From: Atkinsonella hypoxylon
Taxonomy: Eukaryota; Ascomycota; Sordariomycetes; Hypocreales; Clavicipitaceae
Assembly: GCA_000729835.1 (NCBI GenBank)
Contig: JFHB01000007.1
Location: forward strand, 62,001-126,000
DNA length: 64,000 nt
Direction of reading: 5' to 3'
Positions 44,849 through 54,704 of this stretch are shown here, in pieces; the stretch's first letter is position 1, and the number at the start of each line of letters is the position of its first letter. Position numbers and translations under genes: made by a program. Under the pieces are notes generated by a model. It did no database searches, was not told where the DNA came from, and saw nothing but the letters and a program-made list of their open reading frames with translations.

Positions 44849-46045
44849 ATGTCCCAGAGTACATCCACGGGCAGGCTGCCCCGAATTGGTCTGGCCAGTC
44901 TACTGGCCCAGCTCGAAACACCCGGGGAGATCGAGCTTCCTGATGGTTCCGTCGTCCGAACAGGCAGAGGACCAGCAGTCTTCCGCGTCATCTTCCGAAC
45001 TCAGAAGGCTCTGAGGACGCCCATGGTGGAACTAGCCGTAGGGCGGGCCTTCATCAAGGGAGAGATTGACGTACAAGGTGACTTTGGCGCCCTATTCGGC
45101 GCCAGAAACACATTGCAGGACAAGGTCCCTCTGCGCCAAAAGCTGCAGTTCCTCTGGGACCACGTTCGGAGCACAACAAAGACGAACTTCCATGCCATTA
45201 ATTCTCATTACCACCGCGACGACTCCTTTTACCTGGCTTACATCGACAAGAAGTTCCGCTTCTACTCCCATGGGCTATTCAAGTCGCCCAACGAGAGCAT
45301 CGAAGAAGCGTCAGAGCACAAACTCGAGCGCATCTTTTCTGAGCTCGGTCTGAAGAACGGCATGAGGATCCTGGACGTCGGCGGGGGATGGGGGGGCGTC
45401 ACGCAGTACTGTGCCCCAAGAGGCATACGTGTCACGACGCTGACTCTCGCTCCCAACGGCGCCAGCTTCATCCGCAAGCTCATCGCCGACAACAACTGGA
45501 TGGGCGACGTGCTCGTGGAGGACTACTTCAACCATTGCCCCGATGAGCCGTACGATCACATCGTGTCGCTGGGCTCCATTGAGCACATGCCTGATTACAG
45601 GCGCTTCGGACGCAAGGCGTGGCATCTTCTCAAGCCTGGCGGGAGGATGTATCTCGATGGTGCTGCCGCTGTGGAAAAGTACGCGGTCAGTTCGTTCGCG
45701 AGAGACTACATCTGGCCGGGATCGCACACGTACATGACCGTGCAGGATGTCATTGGGGAGCTGCTCAATCATGGTTTCGCGCTGCTGAGGGTAGAAGGTG
45801 AGACGGAGGATTATCACCTCACGATGCTGGAGTGGGCAAAGCGTCTTGACCGGGCTAGGGATGCCATCATCGCTGGCTGGGGGGAGGAAACGTATCGTGT
45901 GTTTCGCCTGATGATGTGGGGAGGCCAGCATGCCTTCAAAGTGAATGCTCTGCAAGCATATCATCTTGTCGCTGAAAAGACAAATTCGCAAGGGCCTCGC
46001 CCGTCGAGCTTCCGACGATTCATACGTGGTCTGAAAGTTTTCTGA
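44849..46045 (+). CDS. Cyclopropane-fatty-acid-synthase-like SAM methyltransferase with altered catalytic residues
   Basis: Intronless, 398 residues from ATG at 44849. The fold is that of CFA/mycolic-acid cyclopropane synthases (PF02353). It has an N-terminal helper region (FIKGEIDVQGDFGALF), the active-site strand HYHRDDSFYLAYIDKKFRFY at about 120-139, the SAM-binding loop ILDVGGGWGGV at 174-184, SLGSIEHMPDYRRFG at 240-254 and DYHLTMLEW at 321-329. Alignment by eye to E. coli Cfa puts His141 where the catalytic Cys139 sits (YSHGLF against YSCAYW) and Asp270 at the His266 position, while Glu245 and Tyr322 match Glu239 and Tyr317. So it is surely a methyltransferase of this fold, but classical cyclopropanation of phospholipid acyl chains is doubtful. 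A lipid or other substrate remains possible. Flanks are gene-poor. Confidence 0.9.
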   Translation: MSQSTSTGRLPRIGLASLLAQLETPGEIELPDGSVVRTGRGPAVFRVIFRTQKALRTPMVELAVGRAFIKGEIDVQGDFGALFGARNTLQDKVPLRQKLQFLWDHVRSTTKTNFHAINSHYHRDDSFYLAYIDKKFRFYSHGLFKSPNESIEEASEHKLERIFSELGLKNGMRILDVGGGWGGVTQYCAPRGIRVTTLTLAPNGASFIRKLIADNNWMGDVLVEDYFNHCPDEPYDHIVSLGSIEHMPDYRRFGRKAWHLLKPGGRMYLDGAAAVEKYAVSSFARDYIWPGSHTYMTVQDVIGELLNHGFALLRVEGETEDYHLTMLEWAKRLDRARDAIIAGWGEETYRVFRLMMWGGQHAFKVNALQAYHLVAEKTNSQGPRPSSFRRFIRGLKVF

Positions 46046-46436
46046 GTACGGCACAGCGGCTAAGTCTACAATTTTCTAATTTTTCTCCATGTATCATGAT
46101 CAAGCTGTGCATTTTGGTTATTGGTTTTTTTTCCCCGCCCTCTGTTCTTACAGTCTTTAATTTTTTCCATCCGTAGCTTTGTTCACGAGGTAGTAATTGG
46201 AAGTCTTGACTTTTGTGCCCCCGCATCTTAAAACCTTCACTTCAACTGATCCTCAATATTAAGACCTAAATGCCTTCAGATCCCATTCGGACCAAACATT
46301 TTTTCCAACCCTTATACGTCACAACGGGGACGAAAGAAGTGGAGATGGAATCAGACTTGATTTTCAATCATCCAGTTTTCCCAGTCAAGTTCTCACAAAA
46401 AAAAAAAACATGACAGCGTGAATAAAGCTGGCATGA
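46046..46436. other. 3' flank of the methyltransferase
   Basis: AT-rich with T- and A-runs (46124-46132, 46397-46408). No gene seen. Confidence 0.5.
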
Positions 46437-46950
46437 TGGAAGATACGGCATACTCTCACACTTCTAGACTGACCGACATCGAAGGCGTTCAAGCCCTAAC
46501 TTACAGCGGAGACTACTTGAGCTCCGATGACGAAGACGACTTCAATATCAGAACCGACTTCGACCGGTGTGCGCCTCGGGGGGGATCAAAATGTCCAGAT
46601 TCAGCTACAGTATCACGGGGAACGACCCTGTGCCAATACACATGCATTGCCCAGCTGCGATGGTCCTATTTGTGACACCAAGTTCAAGATGGATGGGCGG
46701 ACGGCGCAGCCGTGGAACCCAAGTTCACAGGCAAGTGTCAAGCCGTCCTCACCGCGTTGGCCAAGGGCTTTGTTTGACGGCACCATGACTGGTCTGAAAC
46801 TTTCCTGTGCGTCTATCCAGGTCAACCAGACAGCTAGCAATCACAGTTGAGGGTGGCCTTACGTGAGCTCCAAGTGCGACAAGTCCTACGTTGTGTGGCA
46901 TGACGACAACAACCGCTTCAGATTCCTTTCAACACGACTTTGAGCATGGG
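46437..46950 (+). pseudogene. Decayed protein gene, family unknown
   Basis: Coding-looking text in more than one frame: LTDIEGVQALTYSGDYLSSD then DEDDFNIRTDFDR in the first frame; VQIQLQYHGERPCANTHALP and SCDGPICDTKFKMDG in a second; CQAVLTALAKGFV in another; and KCDKSYVVWHDDNNRFRFL near 46876-46935. A run of seven G at about 46579-46585 sits at the first frame change. The cysteine content suggests a secreted protein. I do not recognise the family. A multi-exon gene is an alternative, but the splice signals are not convincing. Confidence 0.35.
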
Positions 46951-47750
46951 TACAGGCCTTGATCTTGTCAGAAGGCATAGATAAGGACACCGGTAAAGGA
47001 TTCGTCTTTTTTTCTTTTCTTTTCTTTTCTTTTCTGTTTTTTTTTTTTTTGGCAGCATACCATGACAAAGTGCCCGTCACGGCTGTGGCTGTTGGGCAGC
47101 CCGAACAAGAAGGTTTTTTTTTTTTTAAAAAAAAAAAGGGTTTGTGCAAGATGTCAAATATGTATCAAGAATGAATATTCTTTTCTGGGCGCTTGCATCC
47201 CCGTGGCTTTAGAAATTAGACTTCATATACGAGCTTTAGGACAATGGACAAGAATGTGAGTAGCTTGATAAACTCGTGACTGGGCCATGCTTCCGGTGTG
47301 ATGGATACATGACATTGAGCCCAACATTTTGAAAGTAGTCGGTCTTGGTGCGTTTGCCACGACCAATCTGGCGACCGAGACAGTGTAATTCTCTGCGTGC
47401 CAACTTGTGCGGTTGCCTCGGAACCATCCATCCGACCCTGTGAGTTTATGTACGGAATGGTGATATAACGGTACTGATGATGCTGATGATGAAGAGGAGA
47501 AGGTGGGGATAGCGCCTCTATCAAGTCGCACGTATCTCCCGCAGAGTCGACTGGAATCCAAGAGGCGGCTTTAATCGTCATGGGCGCGCTGATGCTTATC
47601 TATCTGTTCTGAATCATGTCTTGGCCTTTGTGTCGAGAGTCCATGTTGGTGACAAGTTAAGCGTCCAGGCACCTCGAGTGCGCTGCGCGGCAGCCATCAT
47701 CATTGGAGAATCATTGGAGACGCAACGTCGCACCTCCCCCAATCACAAGG
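46951..47750. other. Intergenic, low-complexity
   Basis: Contains TTTTC repeats near 47007-47035 and back-to-back T and A runs at 47114-47137, which could form a hairpin. No gene supported. Confidence 0.5.
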
Positions 47751-47805
47751 GTCCAGCCGTGGTCCAGCCGTGGTCCAGCCGTGGTCCAGCCGTGGTCTAG
47801 CCGTG
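47751..47805. repeat. 11-bp tandem repeat GTCCAGCCGTG, 5 units
   Basis: Four exact copies and one with a single change (GTCTAGCCGTG). Lies about 330 bases upstream of the Whi2-like open frame. Confidence 0.95.
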
Positions 47806-48136
47806 GGTTGGTTCTGTTGTCACCACCCGCCCCGCCCCGCCCCGCCCATCCACCAACCACAACCACAAGCGCCACACCCACAAGCGCCACACTCGCCCGC
47901 CGCCCACCGCCTTCGTCTTGTCCCTTCCATTTGGCCGAATCTCATCATCAACTTCATTCAGATGATACCCAACGCCTAGCCCTGTTGCCCTGCTGCCACG
48001 CCATCGCAACCTCTATTCTCCGATTTACCAGCTTGCAAGCGAATGCAGACCCACGTATATTCGCGAACCCCATGCTCACACCGACTTGAAATCTCCTTGT
48101 CCTCATCATAATCATATCTCAAGCATCGAGGCCCAG

Positions 48137-48161
48137 CCTTGCCTTGCCTTGCCTTGCCTTG
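48137..48161. repeat. CCTTG pentamer repeat, 5 units
   Basis: Five exact CCTTG units, directly followed by CAG, at the 5' end of the Whi2-like open frame. Confidence 0.93.
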
Positions 48162-49978
48162 CAGTTCGCTCTTGGATCGCTGTTGCTGGTCGCTCAGCTT
48201 GAAGGGTCGGCCCGCATTCTCCGTCTTGTCCAAATTTCCTCGCACAACCGCGACGCCCGGTATTCGCGATCAATCCGCCGCATTGTCGAGCTTACAGACC
48301 GCAGCTACCGGACCGGCAGAGTCCTCGAAGTTGGAGATTGCTGCCACCCTCGTGTGTTGTGAACACGAACAGGACAACAAACATAACCCCGACGATACCA
48401 TCGCAACAGCCGCAACGGAGAACGAAGCAGAACAGTCGCCGCCACCCCAATATCCCGCCTCCGAGGCCTCTTCTTCCTCCCGGCCCCCGCCCTTCTCCTC
48501 TCTCTTTTCGCCGCTCCATGACTCTACTGGACAATCGTCTGGAAAATCTGTAGATTCTGTATCCACCACCGAAGTCTGTGCATCCGGGTCTGTAGCTGCA
48601 CCGGCATATTCTAGCAGCCCACCGCTCGAGTCGAACTCTACAAGAGCCTTTTACGACCCCGTTGGTGAGACAAAGCGTGTCCTCCCACGCGATACTAAAG
48701 GCGAATCAAGCCGGAAGGACGACGACGCAGAACCGCCTCCAGCTTACGAAGAGGGCGATAGTCCTCTTTTGGCATTCACCTATATCATGTCAGCCGCCGG
48801 AGGAGCTGCCAGCGTCATTACTCAGGTCCAGCAGGGAGGCCCTCCCATCAATGCAATTGGCGGTAGGTTGGAGGTCCAGATGCACGACGAGAGCCATCGT
48901 AGTACCGAGAAATTAACAAATTGATTGCAGATGTTGGTGCCGATGAAACAATTTCCATGGACCTTCGGTGAGTGAAACGCTGTGATGGTTTACAACGTCA
49001 GGACAGCACTAATCTTATGTCGATAGAGGTACCAGGTTTGTTCTGTCACGAGATGAACTGTTGACACTTCCCGAGTTTGTGCTATTATCATTGTTTCCGA
49101 ATGGGCTATTTCCAGAGGGTCACTTGAATGGTTTCTCTGATAATGATGCTGTGCAGGTTGATGTAAGTTAACACAAGATCGTTGTCCAACTGGGAAAAAG
49201 GGGTCTCCTCAATGCTCTCGGAGCTGACATGTGTATATTTCCCTCCAGTATGACCCTGCATCTTTGCAGTATATGCTGGACTTCTTTAGAAACGTAGCCC
49301 AGACGATACCTGCGGAATCCTCACCTGGTACCTCTCAGGATGGAGATGCCATGTCAATGGAACCACTTGGATCACGAGATGACTCTTCAAAACGTGCTGG
49401 GATCATCGTCCTAAGGGAAGACTTGGATTTCTATGTGATCCCCCCGCGAGCAGATATTAGCCAACTGGAGATGATGAAAGTCAAGCGTGCTGCTGGCCAA
49501 GCATTACAACAACAAGACGGCATTTTTTCCGGACTGAAACGCAGCGATGAGCCGGGGACCACAGAAGCTCATTTGATTGAAATGTTGACAGCAGGGTAAG
49601 TTTGAATTCGAGCATGTAACCTGCCCTCGACTTTTCTTGGTCTTGCGGTACCGACACGCCTTGGTGCCTGCTAACAACTGCCGTTTCCACAGCGGTTTTA
49701 ACCACGACGATACATGGGGCCACCGAGCTGGAGAACCGAATAAGGCCGTCATCTGCAGCCTGGCCCTGGCTCGTCTGCGCAGCGACATCAGAGGCAACGA
49801 CATGGGTACGAGCGCAGTCGGCATGGCGCAGAAACTATTACTGTTCTGGAGAAAGCCCGCCAGGAGATGCTGGTGGGAAGGAGTCGAGTTGAACAGCGTC
49901 AAAGGTGTCGAGGGCAAGCTCAAAGTATGGATCCGGCGGGTGTGGACGCTGGAAATGAGCGTCATAGGACTCCGTTAG
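48139..49978 (+). CDS. Whi2-like BTB/POZ-fold protein (start unresolved)
   Basis: Five exons (about 48139-48862, 48931-48967, 49027-49162, 49249-49595, 49693-49978) sum to 1530 nt in one frame. Introns of 59-97 nt all have GT-AG ends. The spliced core reads GPPINAIGDVGADETISMDL then RGTRFVLSRDELLTLPEFVL and DYDPASLQYMLDFFRNVAQ, the BTB-like domain of Whi2 homologues. The middle and C-terminus (REDLDFYVIPPRADISQLEM, GFNHDDTWGHRAGEPNKAVI) also look conserved. Yeast Whi2 works with Psr phosphatases in general stress response and in restraining TORC1; that role here is inference. The N-terminal part is Ser/Pro-rich with PPPAYEEGD. The open frame from 48112 has no ATG before MSAAGG at 48787, so either a small upstream exon supplies the start or translation starts at 48787. 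Confidence 0.88.
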
Positions 49979-50863
49979 GCGGCCGACGTCCCCCCGCCAT
50001 GTCATCATTTTGGACTCTGCCATGTCAATGCCAATACGCGCCAAGGGCGTCGCAGAGTAGTCAGCATAAAGCAGAAGCATTTTGTTCATTATTATGGATA
50101 CACTGAACACATGTTGAGCAGGCGTCATCGAGGCTTCAATGGACGTTGCTAACACAGGATGTGGCTTTGGTCTTTTTTCCTCTTTTTTTTCCTTTTTTTT
50201 CCTTTTTCGATTTTTTTTTTTTTGTTGTTCCCCCACGCCTTGTTGGTATAACATTCGATTCTCTCATCCCTCTCCTTTGATTTTACGCCGACAACGCAAT
50301 ATAGGCTAGCATGGGGCAACGCCCTCTTTGTTTCCCTTGGGTATATGGCATGGGCAGGCGAGCTTTGTGCACACTGAAACAGAACAGTCTTTAGTCCAGA
50401 CAAGTCTACATACTTTGTACAATAGTAAGACTTTTTGTACTCGGTATCCGAGAGTCTGCTATGTGTTATACGGGCCATGTTTGACTGCCGGCGGCTCGGC
50501 TCCACTGCCGCTGACCTCGAGCTTCGCCTTCACGTGGAGACAAGGTGGGCGCAGCGGCCCGCTTTAGTACAGGCACCGTCTTCCCAAGACCTGCTTATGA
50601 TGCACCGATTGGCGACGAGGGGGCTGTACCCAGGTCGTACATTCACTTCAAAGGCCATTCAGTCGCGGAAGGTTATTACTCGTAAAGGTGATATTGTATC
50701 CATGGCTGATTCCCATGGCCATCTTTTCTTATGTGCCTCGAAACGCCTTGCGAGTGCGCCACAAACCAAGAATCCATCTCATCTTGATAAGTCCTTCAAT
50801 TCATTGTCCTCACAACAGATTCACGCTTTTTTGTGTCCTATTCCACGTCAAAACCCAGCCCAA
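49979..50863. other. Intergenic, convergent 3' ends
   Basis: Between the Whi2-like gene (+) and sec13 (-). Contains T-rich tracts at about 50173-50223. No gene supported. Confidence 0.55.
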
Positions 50864-52009
50864 TTACTCCACAATCGACTTGACGCACTCCCACTCGCCG
50901 CGCAAGTTCTCCTTCCACAGCGAGACCTTGTTGTCTGCCCCGCTGACAGCCAGCACGTTACCACTCAGGGACCAGCTCACCCGCCAAACAGCCGCGTCAA
51001 AGTTGAGCACCTTTGCATCCCACTGCCCGTTGGTAGACGGGCCCGACGTCCAGATGCGCACCGTCTTGTCCTGGGACGCCGAGGCAATGTATGACTTTTG
51101 CAGAACAGTAGGCGACCAGGCGACGTCGCGAACCCAGTCGCCGTGGCCGGTCAGTGACTCGCCCTCCTGCTTATACGACTGGGACGCAGGGTCAAACGAC
51201 CAGATCTTGAGGAGGTTGTCTGAGCCGCCGGTGACGAAGCGTCGGTTGCCAATGGACCCTGGACCCGGGGCACTGCTGATGATGCTGCCGGGAGTGGTGG
51301 CCGGTGCCCAGGAGACGGAATTGACTCCCAGTCCGTGGGCTGGGAAAGTAGCATGGTCGACGGCTGTGTCTTTGAACTCGAGGACGCTGACGTTTCCGTC
51401 GGACGAGGCGGTCGCGAGAAGGCATCCGGCTTCATGGGGGGACCACGCGACCGCATTGACGGATGCCTTGTGTGCGGGGAAGTCGTAGATCCGTTGCCAC
51501 TGGTTGTTCTGGCCCTGTTCCTTCCAGATGAAGACTTTGCCGTCGTAGCCTGCGGAGGCGAGAATATTGCCATACTTGGGGTGCGCCCACGACACGCACC
51601 ACACAGCTCCTTCGTGTCTGGTAGTCCACAGTCCCGATTAGCCTCTTTCTTCACAAGCACATAATTTTTTTTTTTTTTTTTTTCAGATTGGCTAGTCTCG
51701 CTCGCACCCTTTCAAGGTCTCAATGAGACGCTGTGACTCGCCGTCGATTTCGAAAATCTTGATGGTTCGGTCGCTGGAGCAGGTAGCCAGCTTTCGGCCG
51801 TAGTAATCTAGGACAGCATCATGCTTTTTTTTGGGGCGAGCGTCAGTCGCGAGGACTTGGTGATGCATTGAACCGATCGCCAATGGTTTTGAACGCGGTC
51901 GAGCTGGGTTCTTCTTTTTATATGATAGCTCGAGGAGTGCACCTACAATCATGCCATCATGGCCCGAGTTGGCAATGACTTGCGCAGCCTGTATGGTACT
52001 GTTAGCCAT
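50864..52009 (-). CDS. sec13: Sec13, COPII coat and nuclear pore WD40 protein
   Basis: Three exons (52009-51947, 51823-51708, 51617-50864) give 310 residues. Splicing yields SGHDGMI/HDAVLDYYGRKLATCSSDRT and ETLKG/HEGAVWCVSWAHPKYG, both diagnostic for Sec13. Six WD-type repeats follow, for example ASAGYDGKVFIWKE, SVNAVAWSPHEAGCLLATAS, VTGGSDNLLKIWSFD, IASASQDKTVRIWTSG and LAVSGADNKVSLWKE. Sec13 forms the COPII outer cage with Sec31 and the Y-complex of the nuclear pore, and joins the SEACAT complex. An in-frame ATG at 52036 would add nine residues; the 52009 start better fits known fungal Sec13. Intron 1 ends in an unusual CCCCAAAAAAAAG acceptor without a pyrimidine tract. Intron 2 holds a run of A in the transcript. 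Confidence 0.97.
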
Positions 52010-52036
52010 GGGACTCGAGCGGAGCTCAAGCTTCAT

Positions 52037-52954
52037 GAAGGTGGGCTAGCTTGGTCTATCGTACCATTGTGGACTAGCTGAATCTCGAAGCAGGACGGAG
52101 ACGAGATGAAGAGAAGGCGACGGTAGAGACGAACGAAGCCGTTTGGCGGTGGTAGGATAACTGCTTGGAAGGTTGAGTTGGCGGGCTGCGCAGGGCGAGT
52201 TTCGCGATTCGAGGTGGTAGCGGTTGGCTCTTGAGCTCCGACTCCTGAGTGGTCCAGTCCAATTGTTGGCCATCTGTCACCAACGACTTGCTTGGGACAT
52301 GGGTCGACGGCCGGCACGTGACAGGACCCGCTGGTGGGCTACGATTGGTCAGCCAGAGATGGAATCTCGAGCAGGCATGGATGATGTATGTATTATAATG
52401 TATTCCGTAGTATCTTGCCTTGTCTACCTAGTTGAGGAAGTGTCTATCTCGACCTCAGTGCTTCCAGCGTCTTGACGCGGACAATGGGCAGTCACAGAAT
52501 GCAGAAGAATTTGAAAAAAAAAAAAGAATTCACGCTCTATTTAAAGCATGACACAACACAACACAACACAACAGCTCTTGCCACGTCCGTCGGTCATGGC
52601 CGCTGCCAAAATCTGGATCCGCGGGACTGCGATCACAGGCACCCCGTGCCCGGCGCCAGCCGGAGAAACTGGAGGTCATGTCCCTTCCCATGTCCGAGCT
52701 TTATTCTGCCACAACCCGCGTTAAGCTGAACGAATTGCACGAATTGCACGACTACATCTTTTTATTTCCAACACCCACAGGAACCATCCGTCCTGCGCAA
52801 CGTAGACAGACGTTCTTCGGAAGTCCATCGGCTGCACCACTACTGCCGAGCCACTCCGATTGCAACAACCTCAACAGCAACGAACCCGAGCAGAGACAGC
52901 AGCACAACAGCATTTCCCTGCCCAAAAGACCTTGTTCATACCAAGCCTGCAATC
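52037..52954. other. Divergent promoter region of sec13 and pex20
   Basis: About 920 bases between divergent starts. It contains an ACACA/ACAAC pentamer repeat at 52551-52574 and an A-run near 52514-52525. Probably holds both promoters and 5' UTRs. Confidence 0.55.
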
Positions 52955-54088
52955 ATGGCTGACGCCTCGTGCAGCGGCCCCTCGCCGTTCAAGCGTCTCG
53001 TGGACCACCAGTCCCGCGACGTCAGCCATCATCAAGACCGACTGGTGGATCGATCGGCAGGCCAGCCTCGCGGTGTAAGTCCAGCTCGAAAGTTCCCTCG
53101 AAGAAAAACACGCGGCAGCTGGGACTGACACCCACACTCACACACACACACACACACACAGGGCTTCCGATCAGCTCGTCAGCAGCCTCAAGGTCCCGAC
53201 AGCTTCAGCGCCTTCATGGACGGTGCTTCCGCGGCCGCGGCCCACGATCCAGCCACCCGCCTCGCCGTCCACGCAGCGGCTCTCCAGCAGCCCGTCCAGA
53301 TGAGCTATCCCGAGCAAGCGAGAGCGTCTCCGGTCGACGTCGCCAACTGGGCCGCCGACTTCGCCCGCTTCGCAAACCACCAGCAAAGGCGCTCTGCCGA
53401 CACGGCGCCCGCGATGCCGACGAGCCGGCCGTCCCTGGCGATGAACTTCCAGTCCGCCTTGGGTCCAGCCTTCGGGCCACCCATGTACGGCCCTGCAGCA
53501 GGACGCATGGCGGCCCAGGCCATGCCCGAAGCCGACTTCGACCAGGAAATGTCCCAGTGGATGTCCGCCCACGGAGCGGGCAACATGTCCGAGGTAGATG
53601 CTGCCATGGACCAAATGGCCCGAGAGCTAGCGCTTCGAGAAGCAGCCCAGCCGACAGAGACAGAAAGCACAGCATCCACCACCGCAGCCGAGCCCGACTC
53701 GTCCTCTGCACCATTCACCGATCTCGAGACCCCCGAGATTGGAAACCTCTCGCTGGAACCCCCCAGCCAAGCCACCTCGCGTCCGCCAGAAGAGCAAGCA
53801 GCCCACGACGACGAGGCAGCCCAGAGGGGTAAATCAGCCGTGTCAGAAGCCGCAGGCCGTCTTCTCCAGTCCGTCCAGCACGAAAGCGGGGACAAGTGGC
53901 AGAATTCAGTCTTCCTCTCCCTCATGCGAGACTTCCGAGACGGCAAAAAGGACATTGTTGACAACGAGATTCGGGTCACGGACTGTGATGAAGCCACCGG
54001 GCCTTCGGGCCAACAGCCAACAGCCAACAACGTGACGGGTTCCCACGAGGACAACCATACTGGTCACGTTGAAATGCCCAGTGGATGA
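52955..54088 (+). CDS. pex20: Peroxin Pex20, PTS2 co-receptor
   Basis: Two exons (52955-53074, 53162-54088) sum to 1047 nt, 348 residues; the intron GTAAGT...CACAG ends in a CA repeat. The N-terminus MADASCSGPSPFKRLVDHQ carries the conserved cysteine (Cys6) that in Pex20 and Pex5 is monoubiquitinated for receptor recycling. FSAFMDG, the aromatic motif NWAADFARF and the C-terminal block AAGRLLQSVQHESGDKWQNS-VFLSLMRDFRDG fit fungal Pex20. It works with Pex7 to import PTS2 matrix proteins, shuttling between cytosol and peroxisome. The Pex7-binding region is expected near the C-terminus. Divergent from sec13 and convergent with the DUF7820-like gene. Confidence 0.93.
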
Positions 54089-54704
54089 AAAAGACCGATT
54101 CGGAGGGGTCGTCCCGAGCACGTTGCGCGCAGATTGGCGGGCAAAGTCCGTGATGTGCTGTGCTCGGCCATCTTGGCGAGACGGTCTTCTGCTGTGCTGG
54201 CTTGTGGCGGCTTGAGTTCCTGGCGTGGCTCGCCACAGGACCACATGGAGGCAGGTCAGGATACCATAGATAGGGCATTCACAGTAGATGAAGAGCGTGA
54301 GGAATGAATTGAATGGCAAGTGGAATCTTGCGCGCACATCAGCAGCCGTCTGTCTGGCTTTACGTATGGCATCACTTCGTTGCATCGCCACTTAGCTGAA
54401 ATCCATTGCCCGCCTCAGTTGGCCATGTCTATTTATCACATAACTTCGAGCCACAGGGAGCTGGCAAAAGTAGATTCAGGCATCAAATTCCGTGGCTAAA
54501 TAATTTGAATCTAGTCTTGCACGATTCTAGCAAAGTCCAAAACGCTGTATATGCATCCTCCATGACATGTCTTTACTCAAAATACCCCAATGTACCAAGC
54601 CATTCAATTGTGTGGTACTGCTCTATCAACAGCCCTGATAAAACGCCTAGCCACTGTGCATTCAAACAGGGACAACAACCTACTTTGTGTGTGACCCAAA
54701 TAAT
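54089..54704. other. Intergenic, convergent 3' ends
   Basis: Between pex20 (+) and the DUF7820-like gene (-). No gene or RNA feature seen. Confidence 0.55.
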
